From assembly GCA_018399635.1 (NCBI GenBank), contig JAGYOH010000003.1, positions 62,001 through 126,000 of the forward strand: a stretch of DNA of 64,000 bases, written 5' to 3'. The notes beneath the pieces were generated by a model. It searched no databases and was not told where the DNA came from. It worked only from the letters and a program-made list of their open reading frames with translations. The DNA is from Clostridia bacterium. GTDB taxonomy: Bacteria; Bacillota; Clostridia; Peptostreptococcales; Acidaminobacteraceae. The position numbers and the translations under genes are program-made. Shown in pieces: positions 17,746 to 25,560 of the stretch (position 1 is the first letter of the stretch; every line of letters starts with the position of its first letter).

Positions 17746-18363
17746 ATGCTGTCCGATATCAAGAAAATCATCAAAAGCCACGCCATCCAGCCCGAGGGCC
17801 CATATAAAATCACCGCCGTCCTCCTGCCCCTGGTCTTCCTGGAGGGGGAACTTCACCTCCTCTTCGAGGTCAGGAACCTTGAGATGAAAACCCAGCCGGG
17901 GGAGGTCTGTTTCCCGGGAGGCAAAAAGGAAGACGGGGAAATGCCCATCCTCTCCGCCCTGCGCGAAACCGTGGAGGAACTCGGCCTGCCGGAGAACAAG
18001 ATCGAAATCTTCGGGGGCATCGATACCATCGTCACCCCCTTCAACATGATCGTCCACCCCTTTGTCGGCAGCCTGCTGATCGAGGATCTCGAAGAGCTCA
18101 GAATCAACCCCGCCGAGGTGGACCACGTCTTCACCGTCCCCCTGCGTTTCTTTGAGGAGAATGAACCCCAGATCCACCACGGGGAAAACCGCTTCGCCTT
18201 CGACGAGGCCTTTCCCTATGAGAAGATTCCCTTCGGGGAAAGCTACCCCTGGAAGGTCGGAAGGTACCCGGTCCATTTCTACACCTACGGCGGCAGGGTG
18301 ATCTGGGGCATCACCGCCCGAATCACCCGCAACTTCATCAGCATTATAAAAGGACTATCTTAA
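17746..18363 (+). CDS. Nudix hydrolase, probable CoA pyrophosphatase
   Basis: This 205-residue protein has a perfect Nudix box from G59 to L81 (GKKEDGE, then REtvEELGL). The preceding QPGEVCFPGG and the length and layout of the C-terminal half resemble the NudL/YeaB-type CoA pyrophosphatases that split CoA to 4'-phosphopantetheine and adenosine 3',5'-bisphosphate. ATG has AAAGGAG about 10 nt upstream; TATAAT lies near 17716. The TAA stop is part of the terminator stem. The IS605-type element inserted just upstream of its promoter. Confidence 0.85.
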   Translation: MLSDIKKIIKSHAIQPEGPYKITAVLLPLVFLEGELHLLFEVRNLEMKTQPGEVCFPGGKKEDGEMPILSALRETVEELGLPENKIEIFGGIDTIVTPFNMIVHPFVGSLLIEDLEELRINPAEVDHVFTVPLRFFEENEPQIHHGENRFAFDEAFPYEKIPFGESYPWKVGRYPVHFYTYGGRVIWGITARITRNFISIIKGLS

Positions 18364-18386
18364 ATTTTTTCAAGATAGCCCTTTCT
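18349..18386 (+). terminator. Terminator of the Nudix gene
   Basis: AAAGGACTATCTT and AAGATAGCCCTTT form a long hairpin with one mismatch; the gene's TAA stop (18361-18363) lies at the top of the left arm. Confidence 0.65.
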
Positions 18387-18678
18387 AGTGAGTGAGAGCA
18401 CGTTTAATATCCTCATATTCAGTTGTAACCAACGGATGTTTTTTGATAAGCATACCTCCATTCGATGATTGGGTGTTGCAGGTGAAGCAGGTATTGCCTC
18501 AGCATTTCATTGGGTGCTGCCTTTTCTTGCTGTTTGTAGTTGTTGGGGTCCTGGTAAGGTCCCAAATGACGTCCTCTCTCACTATATATCAACCCCAGAT
18601 TACGGGGGATTGATCTACTTATTATGTACCCGAAACCCTGGCTTCAAAACCATCTCTTCAAAAAAAGGGGAAATATTT
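18387..18678. other. AT-richer gene-free stretch of about 290 bp
   Basis: No convincing gene. Both strands carry short open stretches without a ribosome site, for example a minus-strand reading of about 50 codons containing HLGPYQDPNNYKQQEK. The composition is clearly richer in A+T than the surrounding genes, suggesting a decayed mobile remnant, but I could not name its source. The last bases hold the ribosome site AAAGGGGAAA of the next gene. Confidence 0.5.
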
Positions 18679-19401
18679 ATGAATACCGCAGCGTTTTTCG
18701 ATATCGACGGCACGGTCTACCGGGGATCCCTGATGATCGAACATTTCAGGAAACTGATGAAATACGAGGTCATTGAACCCAATATCTGGTACGACCATAT
18801 CAGCGAGCTTTACCTGCGGTGGAAAAACCGCCAGGGGGATTACGACGACTTCATGGAGGAGCTCGCCCAGGAATACATCAAGAACCTGACGGGATTGAAT
18901 CTCAACCACATCCAGTTCATCTCGGAGCAGGTCATCAACCTCAAGGGGGACGCCGTCTACAAATACTCCCGGTCCCGGATCGACTGGCACAAGGCCCAGG
19001 GCCACCGGATCATCTTCATCTCCGGCAGCCCGGACTTCCTGGTCAGCCTCATGGCGAAAAAATACGGTGCCGACGACTATATCGGCAGCGGCTATCTCCT
19101 CGATGACCAGGGCAGATTCACCGGTGAGGTGATCAAGATGTGGGACTCCGAGAGCAAGAACAGGGCCATCGTGGACTTCATCCAGGCCCACCAAATCGAT
19201 CCGGCAAGCTCCTACTCCTACGGGGACACCAACGGCGACTACTCCATGCTCAAGCGCATGGGCCATCCCACCGCCATCAATCCCTCCCACGAGCTGATGA
19301 AGATCATCAAGGAGGACCCCGGGTTGAGGGAAACCTGCCGCATCGTGGTGGAGCGCAAGGACGTAATCTATCTGCTTGACGGCTCCGTTGAATTCATCTG
19401 A
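18679..19401 (+). CDS. HAD-IB family phosphatase (SerB-like)
   Basis: A 240-residue HAD hydrolase. Motif I is AAFFDIDGTVYRG (residues 4-16, nucleophile Asp), motif II is IIFISGSPDFLVSLMAKK, motif III/IV is YSYGDTNGDYSMLKRMG. A helical cap lies between I and II. The arrangement matches subfamily IB phosphatases such as phosphoserine phosphatase-like enzymes; the true substrate is unknown. A longer frame begins at 18469, but only ATG 18679 starts at the conserved core and has a GGGGAAA ribosome site. A strong terminator follows. Confidence 0.85.
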   Translation: MNTAAFFDIDGTVYRGSLMIEHFRKLMKYEVIEPNIWYDHISELYLRWKNRQGDYDDFMEELAQEYIKNLTGLNLNHIQFISEQVINLKGDAVYKYSRSRIDWHKAQGHRIIFISGSPDFLVSLMAKKYGADDYIGSGYLLDDQGRFTGEVIKMWDSESKNRAIVDFIQAHQIDPASSYSYGDTNGDYSMLKRMGHPTAINPSHELMKIIKEDPGLRETCRIVVERKDVIYLLDGSVEFI

Positions 19402-19408
19402 TATCAAA

Positions 19409-19436
19409 GCCCCCGCCTTTTCCGGCGGGGGCTTTT
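19409..19436. terminator. Bidirectional terminator
   Basis: GCCCCCGCC (19409-19417) and GGCGGGGGC (19424-19432) form a perfect 9-bp stem followed by TTTT. It lies between the convergent HAD and thioredoxin-like genes. Confidence 0.85.
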
Positions 19437-19437
19437 G

Positions 19438-19677
19438 CTACAAGCGCTCCTTGATCATTTCAGTGATGGTTTCCACGGACACCACCTTGCCTGTGGACAC
19501 CACTTCGTCGTCGATGACCAGAGCCGGGGTGAGAAAGACATCGTACTTTAAAATCTCATCCAGATCCTCCACCTTGCTGATTTCAAAATCCACCTCAAAT
19601 TGCCTGGTGGCCTCTGTGACGTTCTCGATCAGCTTCTTGCAGTTCTTGCAGCCCGTTCCCAAAACAGCGATTTTCAT
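19438..19677 (-). CDS. Small thioredoxin-like redox protein
   Basis: This 79-residue single-domain protein has the redox motif GTGCKNCKKL (C10-x2-C13), a VDFEISKVEDLDEILKYDVFLTPALVID segment with the cis-Pro typical of thioredoxin folds, and nothing else. It matches the small redox-active disulfide proteins often found beside DUF318 permeases and ArsR regulators. It is the last gene of the arsR-permease operon, 22 bp after the permease. It probably supplies reducing power or binds the metalloid; this is inference. Confidence 0.87.
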   Translation of the reverse strand: MKIAVLGTGCKNCKKLIENVTEATRQFEVDFEISKVEDLDEILKYDVFLTPALVIDDEVVSTGKVVSVETITEMIKERL

Positions 19678-19699
19678 AGGGTATTTCTCCTTTCAATAC

Positions 19700-20869
19700 T
19701 TAGAACAGATAACCGTAGAGCATTCCCGTCAGGGTGGAAAACAAGACCACCAGTCCCGCAAAGGTCAGGGTTTTTCTGGTGCCGAGAACCTTTCGGATCA
19801 CCAGCAGGTTGGGCAGGCTCAGGGCGGGACCCGCCAGCAGCAAGGCCAGGGCCGGTCCCTTGCCCATGCCGGCTCCCATGAGGCCCTGGACAATTGGAAT
19901 TTCCGTAAGGGTGGCAAAGTACATCAGGGCCCCCACCAGGGAGGCGAAGAAATTGGCGAAGAGACTGTTGCCTCCCACCAGGGTGGAGACATAATGATAG
20001 GGAATCAATCCCTGATCCATGCCGGGACGGCCCATGAGGAGTCCGGCGAAGAGCACCCCGAAGAAAAGGAGGGGGAGGATCTGCTGGGCGAAATCCCAGG
20101 TCTCCTCAAGCCAGTCTTTTCTTTGCCCGGGGGTCATGAATCTTTTCACGGTGAAAAGAATGATGATGAGGGAAAGCCCTGCAATGACCCATTTGATACT
20201 GAAAATCCAGTTGAAAAACCCGACAGGCTCGGAGGGTCTGCCCCAGTTGGCGAAGATGAGAAAAACCACAAGCCCGCCCAGGAGAAGGCTTTTGTAACCG
20301 AGTGAATCCTCCTGATGGCCGGCGTCCTTGACCGAGGTCCCCTTTTCCATCCGCTCCCGGTCCTCTTTTTCAAAAATTTTCGCCATGATCAGACCGATGA
20401 CGATGGAAAAGACCACGGCCCCCACCCCTCTGGCAATACCGATTTCAATGCCGAGAACCCGGGTGGTGAGAATGATGGCCAGAAGATTGATGGCCGGCCC
20501 TGAGTAGAGAAAGGTGATGGCGGGACCAAGGCCCGCCCCCTTTTTGTAGATTCCTGAAAACAGGGGCAAGACCGTGCAGGAGCAAATGGCCAGCAGGGTC
20601 CCCGATACCGATGCCACCAGGTAGGCGGTGGTCTTTTTGGCCGCAGGACCGAAATACTTGATGACATTTCCCTGGGAAATAAAAATCGCCAGGGCACCGG
20701 CGATGAAAAAAGCCGGAATCAGACACAGCAGGACATGGTGCTGGGCGTAGTCCCTCAGCAGGTAAAAGGCCTCCAGAATACTTCCGGTCACCCGCTGGTT
20801 CTCCAGGGGAAGGGTGTAGCTGATCAGAAATACCGAAAGAAATATCAGGGGCCTGGGCAGCTTATTCAT
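19700..20869 (-). CDS. arsP: ArsP-type permease (DUF318)
   Basis: A 389-residue membrane protein with about eight to ten hydrophobic segments in two halves. The hallmark AICSCTVLPLFSGIYKKGAGLGPAITFLYSGPAINL (given here only as a family landmark, about residues 95-130) contains the conserved Cys pair of the permease family; its repeat in the second half is FATLTEIPIVQGLMGAGMG. ArsP members export trivalent organoarsenicals. The arsR gene overlaps it by 8 bp upstream, and a thioredoxin-like gene follows. Exact substrate not provable here. Confidence 0.85.
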   Translation of the reverse strand: MNKLPRPLIFLSVFLISYTLPLENQRVTGSILEAFYLLRDYAQHHVLLCLIPAFFIAGALAIFISQGNVIKYFGPAAKKTTAYLVASVSGTLLAICSCTVLPLFSGIYKKGAGLGPAITFLYSGPAINLLAIILTTRVLGIEIGIARGVGAVVFSIVIGLIMAKIFEKEDRERMEKGTSVKDAGHQEDSLGYKSLLLGGLVVFLIFANWGRPSEPVGFFNWIFSIKWVIAGLSLIIILFTVKRFMTPGQRKDWLEETWDFAQQILPLLFFGVLFAGLLMGRPGMDQGLIPYHYVSTLVGGNSLFANFFASLVGALMYFATLTEIPIVQGLMGAGMGKGPALALLLAGPALSLPNLLVIRKVLGTRKTLTFAGLVVLFSTLTGMLYGYLF

Positions 20870-21185
20870 GGGCCACCTCCCTGGTCAGGGCTTCCCGTGT
20901 CCGGTCCAGCCGGTGGATGAGGATTTCTTCGCTGAGACTGATCAGCTGATAGATCATGGGATCGATCACCTCGTACATCATCTGGCTGCCCTTGCGGTAG
21001 CGCTTGAGGATTCCCGCATTCTTCAGCACTGTAAAATGCTGGGAGGCATTGGACTGTTCCGAGTCAAGCCCTGGCAGAATGTCACAGACGCAGCGGGGCC
21101 CCTCCTTGAGAATTCTGAGAATATCAAGGCGGATCGGATGCCCCAGGGCCTTGTACATTTCAATCAAAAATACATCCCTTTCCAC
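20862..21185 (-). CDS. ArsR-family metalloregulator
   Basis: A small winged-helix repressor. Core: YKALGHPIRLDILRILKEG, then RCVCDIL, whose Cys pair sits where arsenic-sensing ArsR proteins hold their ligands, then the recognition helix QSNASQHFTVLKNAGIL. I chose GTG 21185 because GAGGTGA lies 5-6 nt upstream; GTG 21194 in the same frame would add three residues but lacks a ribosome site. It overlaps the permease gene by 8 bp. Promoter and operator are visible just upstream, so self-repression relieved by metalloid is likely. Confidence 0.88.
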   Translation of the reverse strand: MERDVFLIEMYKALGHPIRLDILRILKEGPRCVCDILPGLDSEQSNASQHFTVLKNAGILKRYRKGSQMMYEVIDPMIYQLISLSEEILIHRLDRTREALTREVAHE

Positions 21186-21197
21186 TTGCTTCACCTC

Positions 21198-21256
21198 ATT
21201 AGTATATTAGTTATTACTTATATACTAATATTATTCGATTGTATTTATTTTGTCAA
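21198..21256 (-). promoter_or_regulatory. arsR promoter with overlapping operator
   Basis: On the minus strand, TTGACA (21256-21251), a 17-bp spacer and TAATAT (21233-21228) form a near-perfect promoter. A perfect 9-bp inverted repeat, ATTAGTATA (21198-21206) and TATACTAAT (21221-21229) with 14 bp between, begins in the -10 and covers the transcription start. This is the expected place for an ArsR operator. Confidence 0.75.
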
Positions 21257-21274
21257 TCCATTTCAGGCAAAAAA

Positions 21275-21298
21275 ATAATCTCTTGAAAAAGAGATTAT
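21275..21298 (-). terminator. Terminator of the NifX-ferredoxin operon
   Basis: On the minus strand ATAATCTCTT and AAGAGATTAT form a 10-bp stem followed by seven T. The ferredoxin TAA stop (21297-21295) is inside the stem. Confidence 0.8.
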
Positions 21299-21663
21299 CG
21301 GATGGCGCCGGTGGGGCATACGGCAAGGCATTTTCTGCAGTTGGTGCACCGACCCGGATCAATTAAGGCCTTGTCTCCCACCATGCTGATGGCGCCGAAG
21401 GGACAGGCCCTGACACATTTTTCGCAGCCGATGCAGGCCTTGTCAAAGACCCTGGGCTTGGCCCGGGTCTCCTCGAGACCCTCACGGCTCATGGGGGCCC
21501 CGCACTCGGGGCATTTCATTTCGTAACAGGGCGTTCCCTGGCGGTGGGCCACCTCGGCATGACAGACCGTACAAACACAAGTGCCTCCCTGGCCGAGTCC
21601 CGCATTCTGTCGGTTCCTTCCCATCCCCGATCCTTGTTTATTCCTTCCAAACAAGCCCTTCAC
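21295..21663 (-). CDS. 4Fe-4S ferredoxin-type protein with N-terminal Cys-rich domain
   Basis: A 122-residue protein. The N-terminus is Gly/Asn/Arg-rich (residues 1-27). A four-Cys block follows (CVCTVCHAEV...CYEMKCPECG), then two ferredoxin repeats, CIGCEKCVRACPFGAI and CTNCRKCLAVCPTGAI, each able to hold a 4Fe-4S cluster. Such proteins often sit beside NifX/NifB-type accessory proteins in anaerobes and may carry electrons or clusters. The start overlaps the upstream NifX-like gene by 4 bp. Confidence 0.85.
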   Translation of the reverse strand: MKGLFGRNKQGSGMGRNRQNAGLGQGGTCVCTVCHAEVAHRQGTPCYEMKCPECGAPMSREGLEETRAKPRVFDKACIGCEKCVRACPFGAISMVGDKALIDPGRCTNCRKCLAVCPTGAIR

Positions 21664-22046
21664 CTCCTGAGGTCCAGGTGGTCTCTGTCCTCTCCCAGAG
21701 CCAGCTGACCCAGGGCGGTCTCAAGATTCCCCATGACCTTTTCAAGACCCGCCTCAATGGCTTCCTCAGAAGTCAAAATGGGCAGGATCTGTTTTTTAAT
21801 CCGCTTGATGTTGGGGCCGAAAACCTTGGTCAGTCCCGCTTCAACGCCCCGTTCCTTGAGGAGATTCACGATCCCCCTGGCTTTTTTGGGGTCTGCGTGG
21901 CCCTCCTCTTCCTCGGTATTGTTGACGATCCTCTCAATGAAACGGCAGGTGTCTTCACTGATTTCGTACAGATCGTAGTACTCGGCATCACCGAAGTGCC
22001 GGTCCATGAAATGCTTTCCATCATCTGTTGCACACGCGACAATCAT
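21660..22046 (-). CDS. NifX/NifB-type dinitrogenase iron-molybdenum cofactor domain protein
   Basis: This 128-residue protein begins MIVACATDDGKHFMDRHFGDAEYY, the N-terminal pattern of the NifX/NifB C-terminal (Nitro_FeMo-Co) domain, and continues with ...RGIVNLLKERGVEAGLTKVFGPNIKRIKK. In anaerobes without nitrogenase such proteins are thought to bind iron-sulfur or metal clusters. No nif genes are present in the window. It is the first gene of a two-gene operon with the ferredoxin; a GATAATGATTATC palindrome lies about 80 bp upstream. Confidence 0.83.
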   Translation of the reverse strand: MIVACATDDGKHFMDRHFGDAEYYDLYEISEDTCRFIERIVNNTEEEEGHADPKKARGIVNLLKERGVEAGLTKVFGPNIKRIKKQILPILTSEEAIEAGLEKVMGNLETALGQLALGEDRDHLDLRR

Positions 22047-22121
22047 CCTAATCCCCCTTAGCAGTCTACTGATACCACTCTACCATTTTTTGAAAACACT
22101 GTAATCAGTCAGGAGGGAATT

Positions 22122-22134
22122 GATAATGATTATC
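22122..22134. promoter_or_regulatory. Fur-like palindrome upstream of the NifX-like gene
   Basis: GATAATGATTATC is a perfect 13-bp palindrome and matches a half-length Fur box (GATAATGATAATCATTATC). It lies between the nitroreductase terminator and the NifX-like start. By position it would control the NifX-ferredoxin pair. Confidence 0.45.
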
Positions 22135-22149
22135 CCTTGAAATAAGAAA

Positions 22150-22170
22150 AAGAGCCCTTGACGGGCTCTT
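22150..22170 (-). terminator. Terminator of the ydcZ-nitroreductase unit
   Basis: On the minus strand AAGAGCCC and GGGCTCTT form an 8-bp stem followed by TTTTTCTT; the nitroreductase stop codon touches the stem. Confidence 0.8.
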
Positions 22171-22747
22171 AGAGGTTGTCGACGATCAGTTCCTGGAGAC
22201 TGCGCTTGGGCACGTGGTGGACTCCGGCGGCGTCCCGGTAGTATTGGAGATTCGAGGGATCCTTCACCGCTTCGATCACCACCTCCTCCTTGGGCTTGCC
22301 CAGGGCGATGACCATGAGCACCTGGTAGCCCTCGCCGATGCCCAGATCCCCGGCAATCCGGGAGGCGTTGAAGGAGGCGAACATGCAGCCCCCGTAACCT
22401 TTTTCCGTGGCTCCCAGAAGGATGCTCTGGGCGGCGATGCCGTGATCCCAGTAGCACTGCTTGGCGATGTCGAGGTCCAGGACCATGATGAGGTAGCTTG
22501 AGGGTCGCTCGCCCTCTTCGGGGCCGTCCCAGTCCTTGAGATAGGCGGCCCAGTGGATATTGTCAAAAACCTTGGCCTTGCCTTCCCGGGAGGTCACCAG
22601 GAAGTATTTCAAGGCCTGTTTGTTGCTTCCCGTGGCGGAAAGCCTGGCCAGGTCGATGAAGGCCTTCAGATCCTCCATCGGAATCGCGACCTCCTCGTAA
22701 AACCTCCGATAGCTTCTGTTCTTGAGTACCAGTTCCTTCAATACCAT
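22169..22747 (-). CDS. Nitroreductase family protein
   Basis: A 192-residue FMN-binding type protein. N-terminal KNRSYRRFYEEVAIPMEDL is the usual FMN-phosphate contact region with the Arg pair; LARLSATGSNKQALKYFLVTS follows, and the C-terminal half has HGIAAQSILLGATEKGYGGCMF and an ALGKPKEEV segment. It resembles single-domain anaerobe nitroreductases; the substrate cannot be told. ATG follows AGGGGGTAAGG. It lies 4 bp after the YdcZ-like gene and is co-transcribed with it. Confidence 0.88.
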   Translation of the reverse strand: MVLKELVLKNRSYRRFYEEVAIPMEDLKAFIDLARLSATGSNKQALKYFLVTSREGKAKVFDNIHWAAYLKDWDGPEEGERPSSYLIMVLDLDIAKQCYWDHGIAAQSILLGATEKGYGGCMFASFNASRIAGDLGIGEGYQVLMVIALGKPKEEVVIEAVKDPSNLQYYRDAAGVHHVPKRSLQELIVDNL

Positions 22748-22751
22748 ATCC

Positions 22752-23186
22752 TTACCCCCTCAATTTGAAAACCACGATGCCGATGACCATGATCAGTATC
22801 CCCAAGGGCTTGGTCCAGTGGAGACTCAGCTTGTCCACGCCGAACCAGCCGTTGGCGTCCACCATCATGGCCACGGCCAGCTGGGTCACGATCAGTACCG
22901 CAATGGCCAGGGTGGGACCCACCAGAATCACGCTCCGGGTGGCGCTGTAGACGATCACCATCCCGAAGGCTCCTCCCAGAAGATAGAGCTTGTTGATCTG
23001 GGCCCATCCGCCAAGACCTGAAAACTCCCCCACCGCCAGAATCATGGCCAGGGAAAAGAAGAGGCCGATGCCGTGGACGATCACCGTGGTTCCCCACAGA
23101 CCGACGTGCTCACTGACCCGGGCATTGAATACCGATTGAACGGCGACAAATATTCCTGCTATGAACGCATAAACGATTCCCAACAT
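22752..23186 (-). CDS. YdcZ-like DMT-type membrane protein (DUF606)
   Basis: This 144-residue protein has five hydrophobic helices. It starts MLGIVYAFIAGIFVAVQSVFNARVSE, the DUF606 signature in which small residues and a Gln-Ser pair mark the first helix, and has LGGAFGMVIVYSATRSVILVGPTLAIAVLIVTQL in the middle (family landmark, about residues 70-105). DUF606 proteins are half-size members of the drug/metabolite transporter superfamily. It precedes the nitroreductase in one unit. Substrate unknown. Confidence 0.85.
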   Translation of the reverse strand: MLGIVYAFIAGIFVAVQSVFNARVSEHVGLWGTTVIVHGIGLFFSLAMILAVGEFSGLGGWAQINKLYLLGGAFGMVIVYSATRSVILVGPTLAIAVLIVTQLAVAMMVDANGWFGVDKLSLHWTKPLGILIMVIGIVVFKLRG

Positions 23187-23245
23187 GGATTCTCCTTCGT
23201 TGATTTCATTGCCATCATTTTATCACAAAAGGAGGAGGAATGGGG

Positions 23246-23647
23246 TTAGAAGAGACTTCTTATGGCGAAATAACTGATCACCGAGGTGAGGGTGCTGAGG
23301 CTCGTTCCCCAGATGAGATCGATGAGGGTGATTTTCAGCGGCCAGTCCGCCAGGGTCGCCAGATTGGTCAGGTCATAGGTGGCGTAGGTCACGAAGCCGT
23401 AGAGCATGGCGGAAATCACCAGCCGGGTGACGTCCCCGGTATCCAAGGCCGGCAGGATGACGAAGTAAAGGGCTCCCACGATGAAGATGATGTAGAAAAT
23501 CACCGCCGCCGCCCAGTTCACCTGCTTGGCCATGATGTAGCCCAGATACTCCTGATAGAGATTCTTGGCCACCACCCCCAGCCAGACCAGATCGATGGCC
23601 ATGAAAACCGCAAAGGTCACCCCAAAATAGCCGAGATATTTGAGCAT
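23246..23647 (-). CDS. DUF2177 family membrane protein
   Basis: A 133-residue membrane protein with four helices. It begins MLKYLGYFGVTFAVFMAIDLVWLG and has MLYGFVTYATYDLTNLATL and VDLIWGT-like blocks (here LIDLIWGTSLS), the DUF2177 landmarks. Function unknown. The start was set at ATG 23647 because it overlaps the upstream cupin-like gene's TGA by 1 bp (TGATG) and has GGAGGAATCG upstream. A longer frame upstream is antisense-like noise inside the cupin gene. Confidence 0.83.
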   Translation of the reverse strand: MLKYLGYFGVTFAVFMAIDLVWLGVVAKNLYQEYLGYIMAKQVNWAAAVIFYIIFIVGALYFVILPALDTGDVTRLVISAMLYGFVTYATYDLTNLATLADWPLKITLIDLIWGTSLSTLTSVISYFAIRSLF

Positions 23648-24189
23648 CACGATTCCTCCTCCCTTTCCTGATCCCGGTATCCTTCTCTGATGAGCCGGTA
23701 GATGCCGGTGGTCGGATCCAGGTCGTAAATATTGAAATTGCTTCTGAGGTCGAAGCCTTCGAAATGGGTCGCCAGATTGATGGAGGCCGAGCCCTCGGGA
23801 CCGCTGGTGATCCTGTGGAAGACCCCGACCGGCCACACCAGGACCGCCGCCCCGGTATACAGTCTCCTGCCGTTGTGATTCACATGGTCCGGGGTCACCT
23901 CGAAGGTTTCCACACGGCCGTGGGCCGGGGTGTAGACCTCCACCAGGCGTTTGCCGTAGAGGACGAAGAGATTGTCCGCCTGGTGGGTGTGCATGTACCA
24001 GGGTCTCGCCACCTCCCCCACGGGTCCGGGAGACCGGGCGCTTGACTGGTGGATCACCCGGTCGACGGCATCCACCCGGGGCACCATGGACCGGGTCATG
24101 ACATCGAAGGAAACTCCCGGGGTCTTCCGAAAGGGCTTGAGCGGGATCACTTGATACAGGTTTTCAATGCTTGCCACAATATCATTCAT
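23647..24189 (-). CDS. Cupin-like protein of unknown function
   Basis: A 180-residue protein. The core has PWYMHTHQADNLFVLYGKRLVEVYT (family-like landmark, about residues 67-92), a cupin motif 1 look-alike with two His and the usual beta pattern, then WPVGVFHRITSGPEGSASINL as motif 2. A carboxy-terminal acidic tail EREEES ends it. I recognise no specific enzyme. The start is ATG 24189, with GGAGG 6 nt upstream; the longer frame to 24333 has none. It is translationally coupled to the DUF2177 gene and divergent from the MFS gene. Confidence 0.7.
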   Translation of the reverse strand: MNDIVASIENLYQVIPLKPFRKTPGVSFDVMTRSMVPRVDAVDRVIHQSSARSPGPVGEVARPWYMHTHQADNLFVLYGKRLVEVYTPAHGRVETFEVTPDHVNHNGRRLYTGAAVLVWPVGVFHRITSGPEGSASINLATHFEGFDLRSNFNIYDLDPTTGIYRLIREGYRDQEREEES

Positions 24190-24307
24190 TTTGATCCTCC
24201 TTCTCATTCCTTTATATCCTCGGGGGGGAAATCGAAACACTTTAATAATCCTGAAATTTGCTATATAATGATTTTCAGATTCTACTAACGTCCTGGAGGT
24301 CTGATCA

Positions 24308-25540
24308 ATGACACCGCAAAGCACCAGAACCATCTACCTGGCATTTATCTGGCACGGGGTCTTCCTGGCCCTGACCATGTCCATGCTGGATTACAATACG
24401 GTATTTCCCGCCCTGGTCTCCGCCCTGACGGAATCCAAGATCATCTTCGGTCTCCTCTACTCCATCATGCTGGGGGCCCCCCTGATCTTCAATCTGGTCT
24501 TCTCCCACTATCTCAAGGCCCACACCTACAAGAAAAAATTCCTGCTGCTGGGGATTTATCTCCGGGCCCTGGCCTTTCTGGGCATGGCGGTCTTCACCTA
24601 CTATTTCGGACTCAAAAGCCCCTGGCTGGTCATCGGCAGCTTTTTTCTCTGGGTCTTCATGTTTTCCGTCAGCGGGGGCTTCGCCGGCATCGTCTACGCC
24701 GACATCATGGGCAAGGTCCTGCCCTCGAGGGAGCGCACCCGGCTTTACGCCATCAAGCAGTTTTTCTCCAGTATCGCCGCCTTCGGCGGCGGCCTCATCA
24801 TCAGCCGGATTTTTTCACTGGCCGACATGGGCTTTCCCGGCAACTACGCCCTGACCCTCCTGATCGGCTTCATCGGCCTCACCATCGCTTCCCTGGGCTT
24901 CTATTTCATCCGGGAACCGGGGGAGGCGGTGGCCAGGGAAAACCTCCTGAGTTTCACGGATTATCTCAGGAGGGTTCCGGTCTACCTTAAAAAAGACAAG
25001 ACCTTCAACCGCTTCATTCTCGTGGAGAACCTGGCCAGTTTCAGCATCATGATCCTGCCCTTCTACATGATTTTCGCCCTGGACACCCTGGGGGTGGACA
25101 GCAGCTACATCGGTAAATATCTGCTTTTCCAGATCACCGGCACGATTTTTTCCAACCTGGTCTGGACCTATCTGGCCAGCCATTACGATTCCCGTCTCAT
25201 CGTCAAGACCTGCATCTTCATCGGCAGCGCCATCCCCCTTGTCGCCCTGGTCCTCAGCCGGATGGGGCCGGATGCCTTCGCCCTGGTTTTTCTCCTCATG
25301 GGTTTCATCCAGAGCGGCCGGAGGATCGGCTTCGAACCCTACCTCCTGGACATCTCCCCCCCGGAGCATCGCACGGAGTACCTGGGCATCCGGGGCTCCT
25401 TGAATATCGGCGCCGTGATTCTTCCCGTCCTCGGCGGGACCTTCATTCACTTTTTCGGCTACCCCCTGACCTTCATCCTGGTCACGGTGGTGATGGTGGC
25501 GGCAGGCCTCCTGTTAAAAAAACCAACGCCTCTGGCTTAA
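24308..25540 (+). CDS. Major facilitator superfamily transporter
   Basis: A 410-residue protein with about twelve hydrophobic helices in two halves joined by a hydrophilic loop near residues 200-225 (REPGEAVARENLLSF). A loop after the fourth helix carries DIMGKVLPSRERTRLYAIKQ, a motif A-like charged turn. The substrate is not evident. TATAAT lies near 24262 and a CTGGAGGTC site precedes the ATG. It is a single-gene unit ending in a strong bidirectional terminator. Confidence 0.82.
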   Translation: MTPQSTRTIYLAFIWHGVFLALTMSMLDYNTVFPALVSALTESKIIFGLLYSIMLGAPLIFNLVFSHYLKAHTYKKKFLLLGIYLRALAFLGMAVFTYYFGLKSPWLVIGSFFLWVFMFSVSGGFAGIVYADIMGKVLPSRERTRLYAIKQFFSSIAAFGGGLIISRIFSLADMGFPGNYALTLLIGFIGLTIASLGFYFIREPGEAVARENLLSFTDYLRRVPVYLKKDKTFNRFILVENLASFSIMILPFYMIFALDTLGVDSSYIGKYLLFQITGTIFSNLVWTYLASHYDSRLIVKTCIFIGSAIPLVALVLSRMGPDAFALVFLLMGFIQSGRRIGFEPYLLDISPPEHRTEYLGIRGSLNIGAVILPVLGGTFIHFFGYPLTFILVTVVMVAAGLLLKKPTPLA

Positions 25541-25560
25541 TCAGAGGGTTGGTTTTTTTC
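25519..25560. terminator. Bidirectional terminator
   Basis: AACCAACGCCTCTG (25521-25534) pairs with CAGAGGGTTGGTT (25542-25554), flanked by A and T runs on both sides. It separates the convergent MFS and ABC ATPase genes; both stop codons are inside it. Confidence 0.85.

Noticed and set aside
18469-18678. N-terminal extension of the HAD phosphatase to 18469
   Set aside because: The extra 70 residues are not HAD-like, contain no ribosome site and lie in the AT-rich patch; ATG 18679 fits motif I and has a ribosome site.
21660-22046. Part of a nitrogenase cluster
   Set aside because: No nifHDK, nifEN or nifB is in the window; such small NifX-like proteins are common in anaerobes without nitrogenase.
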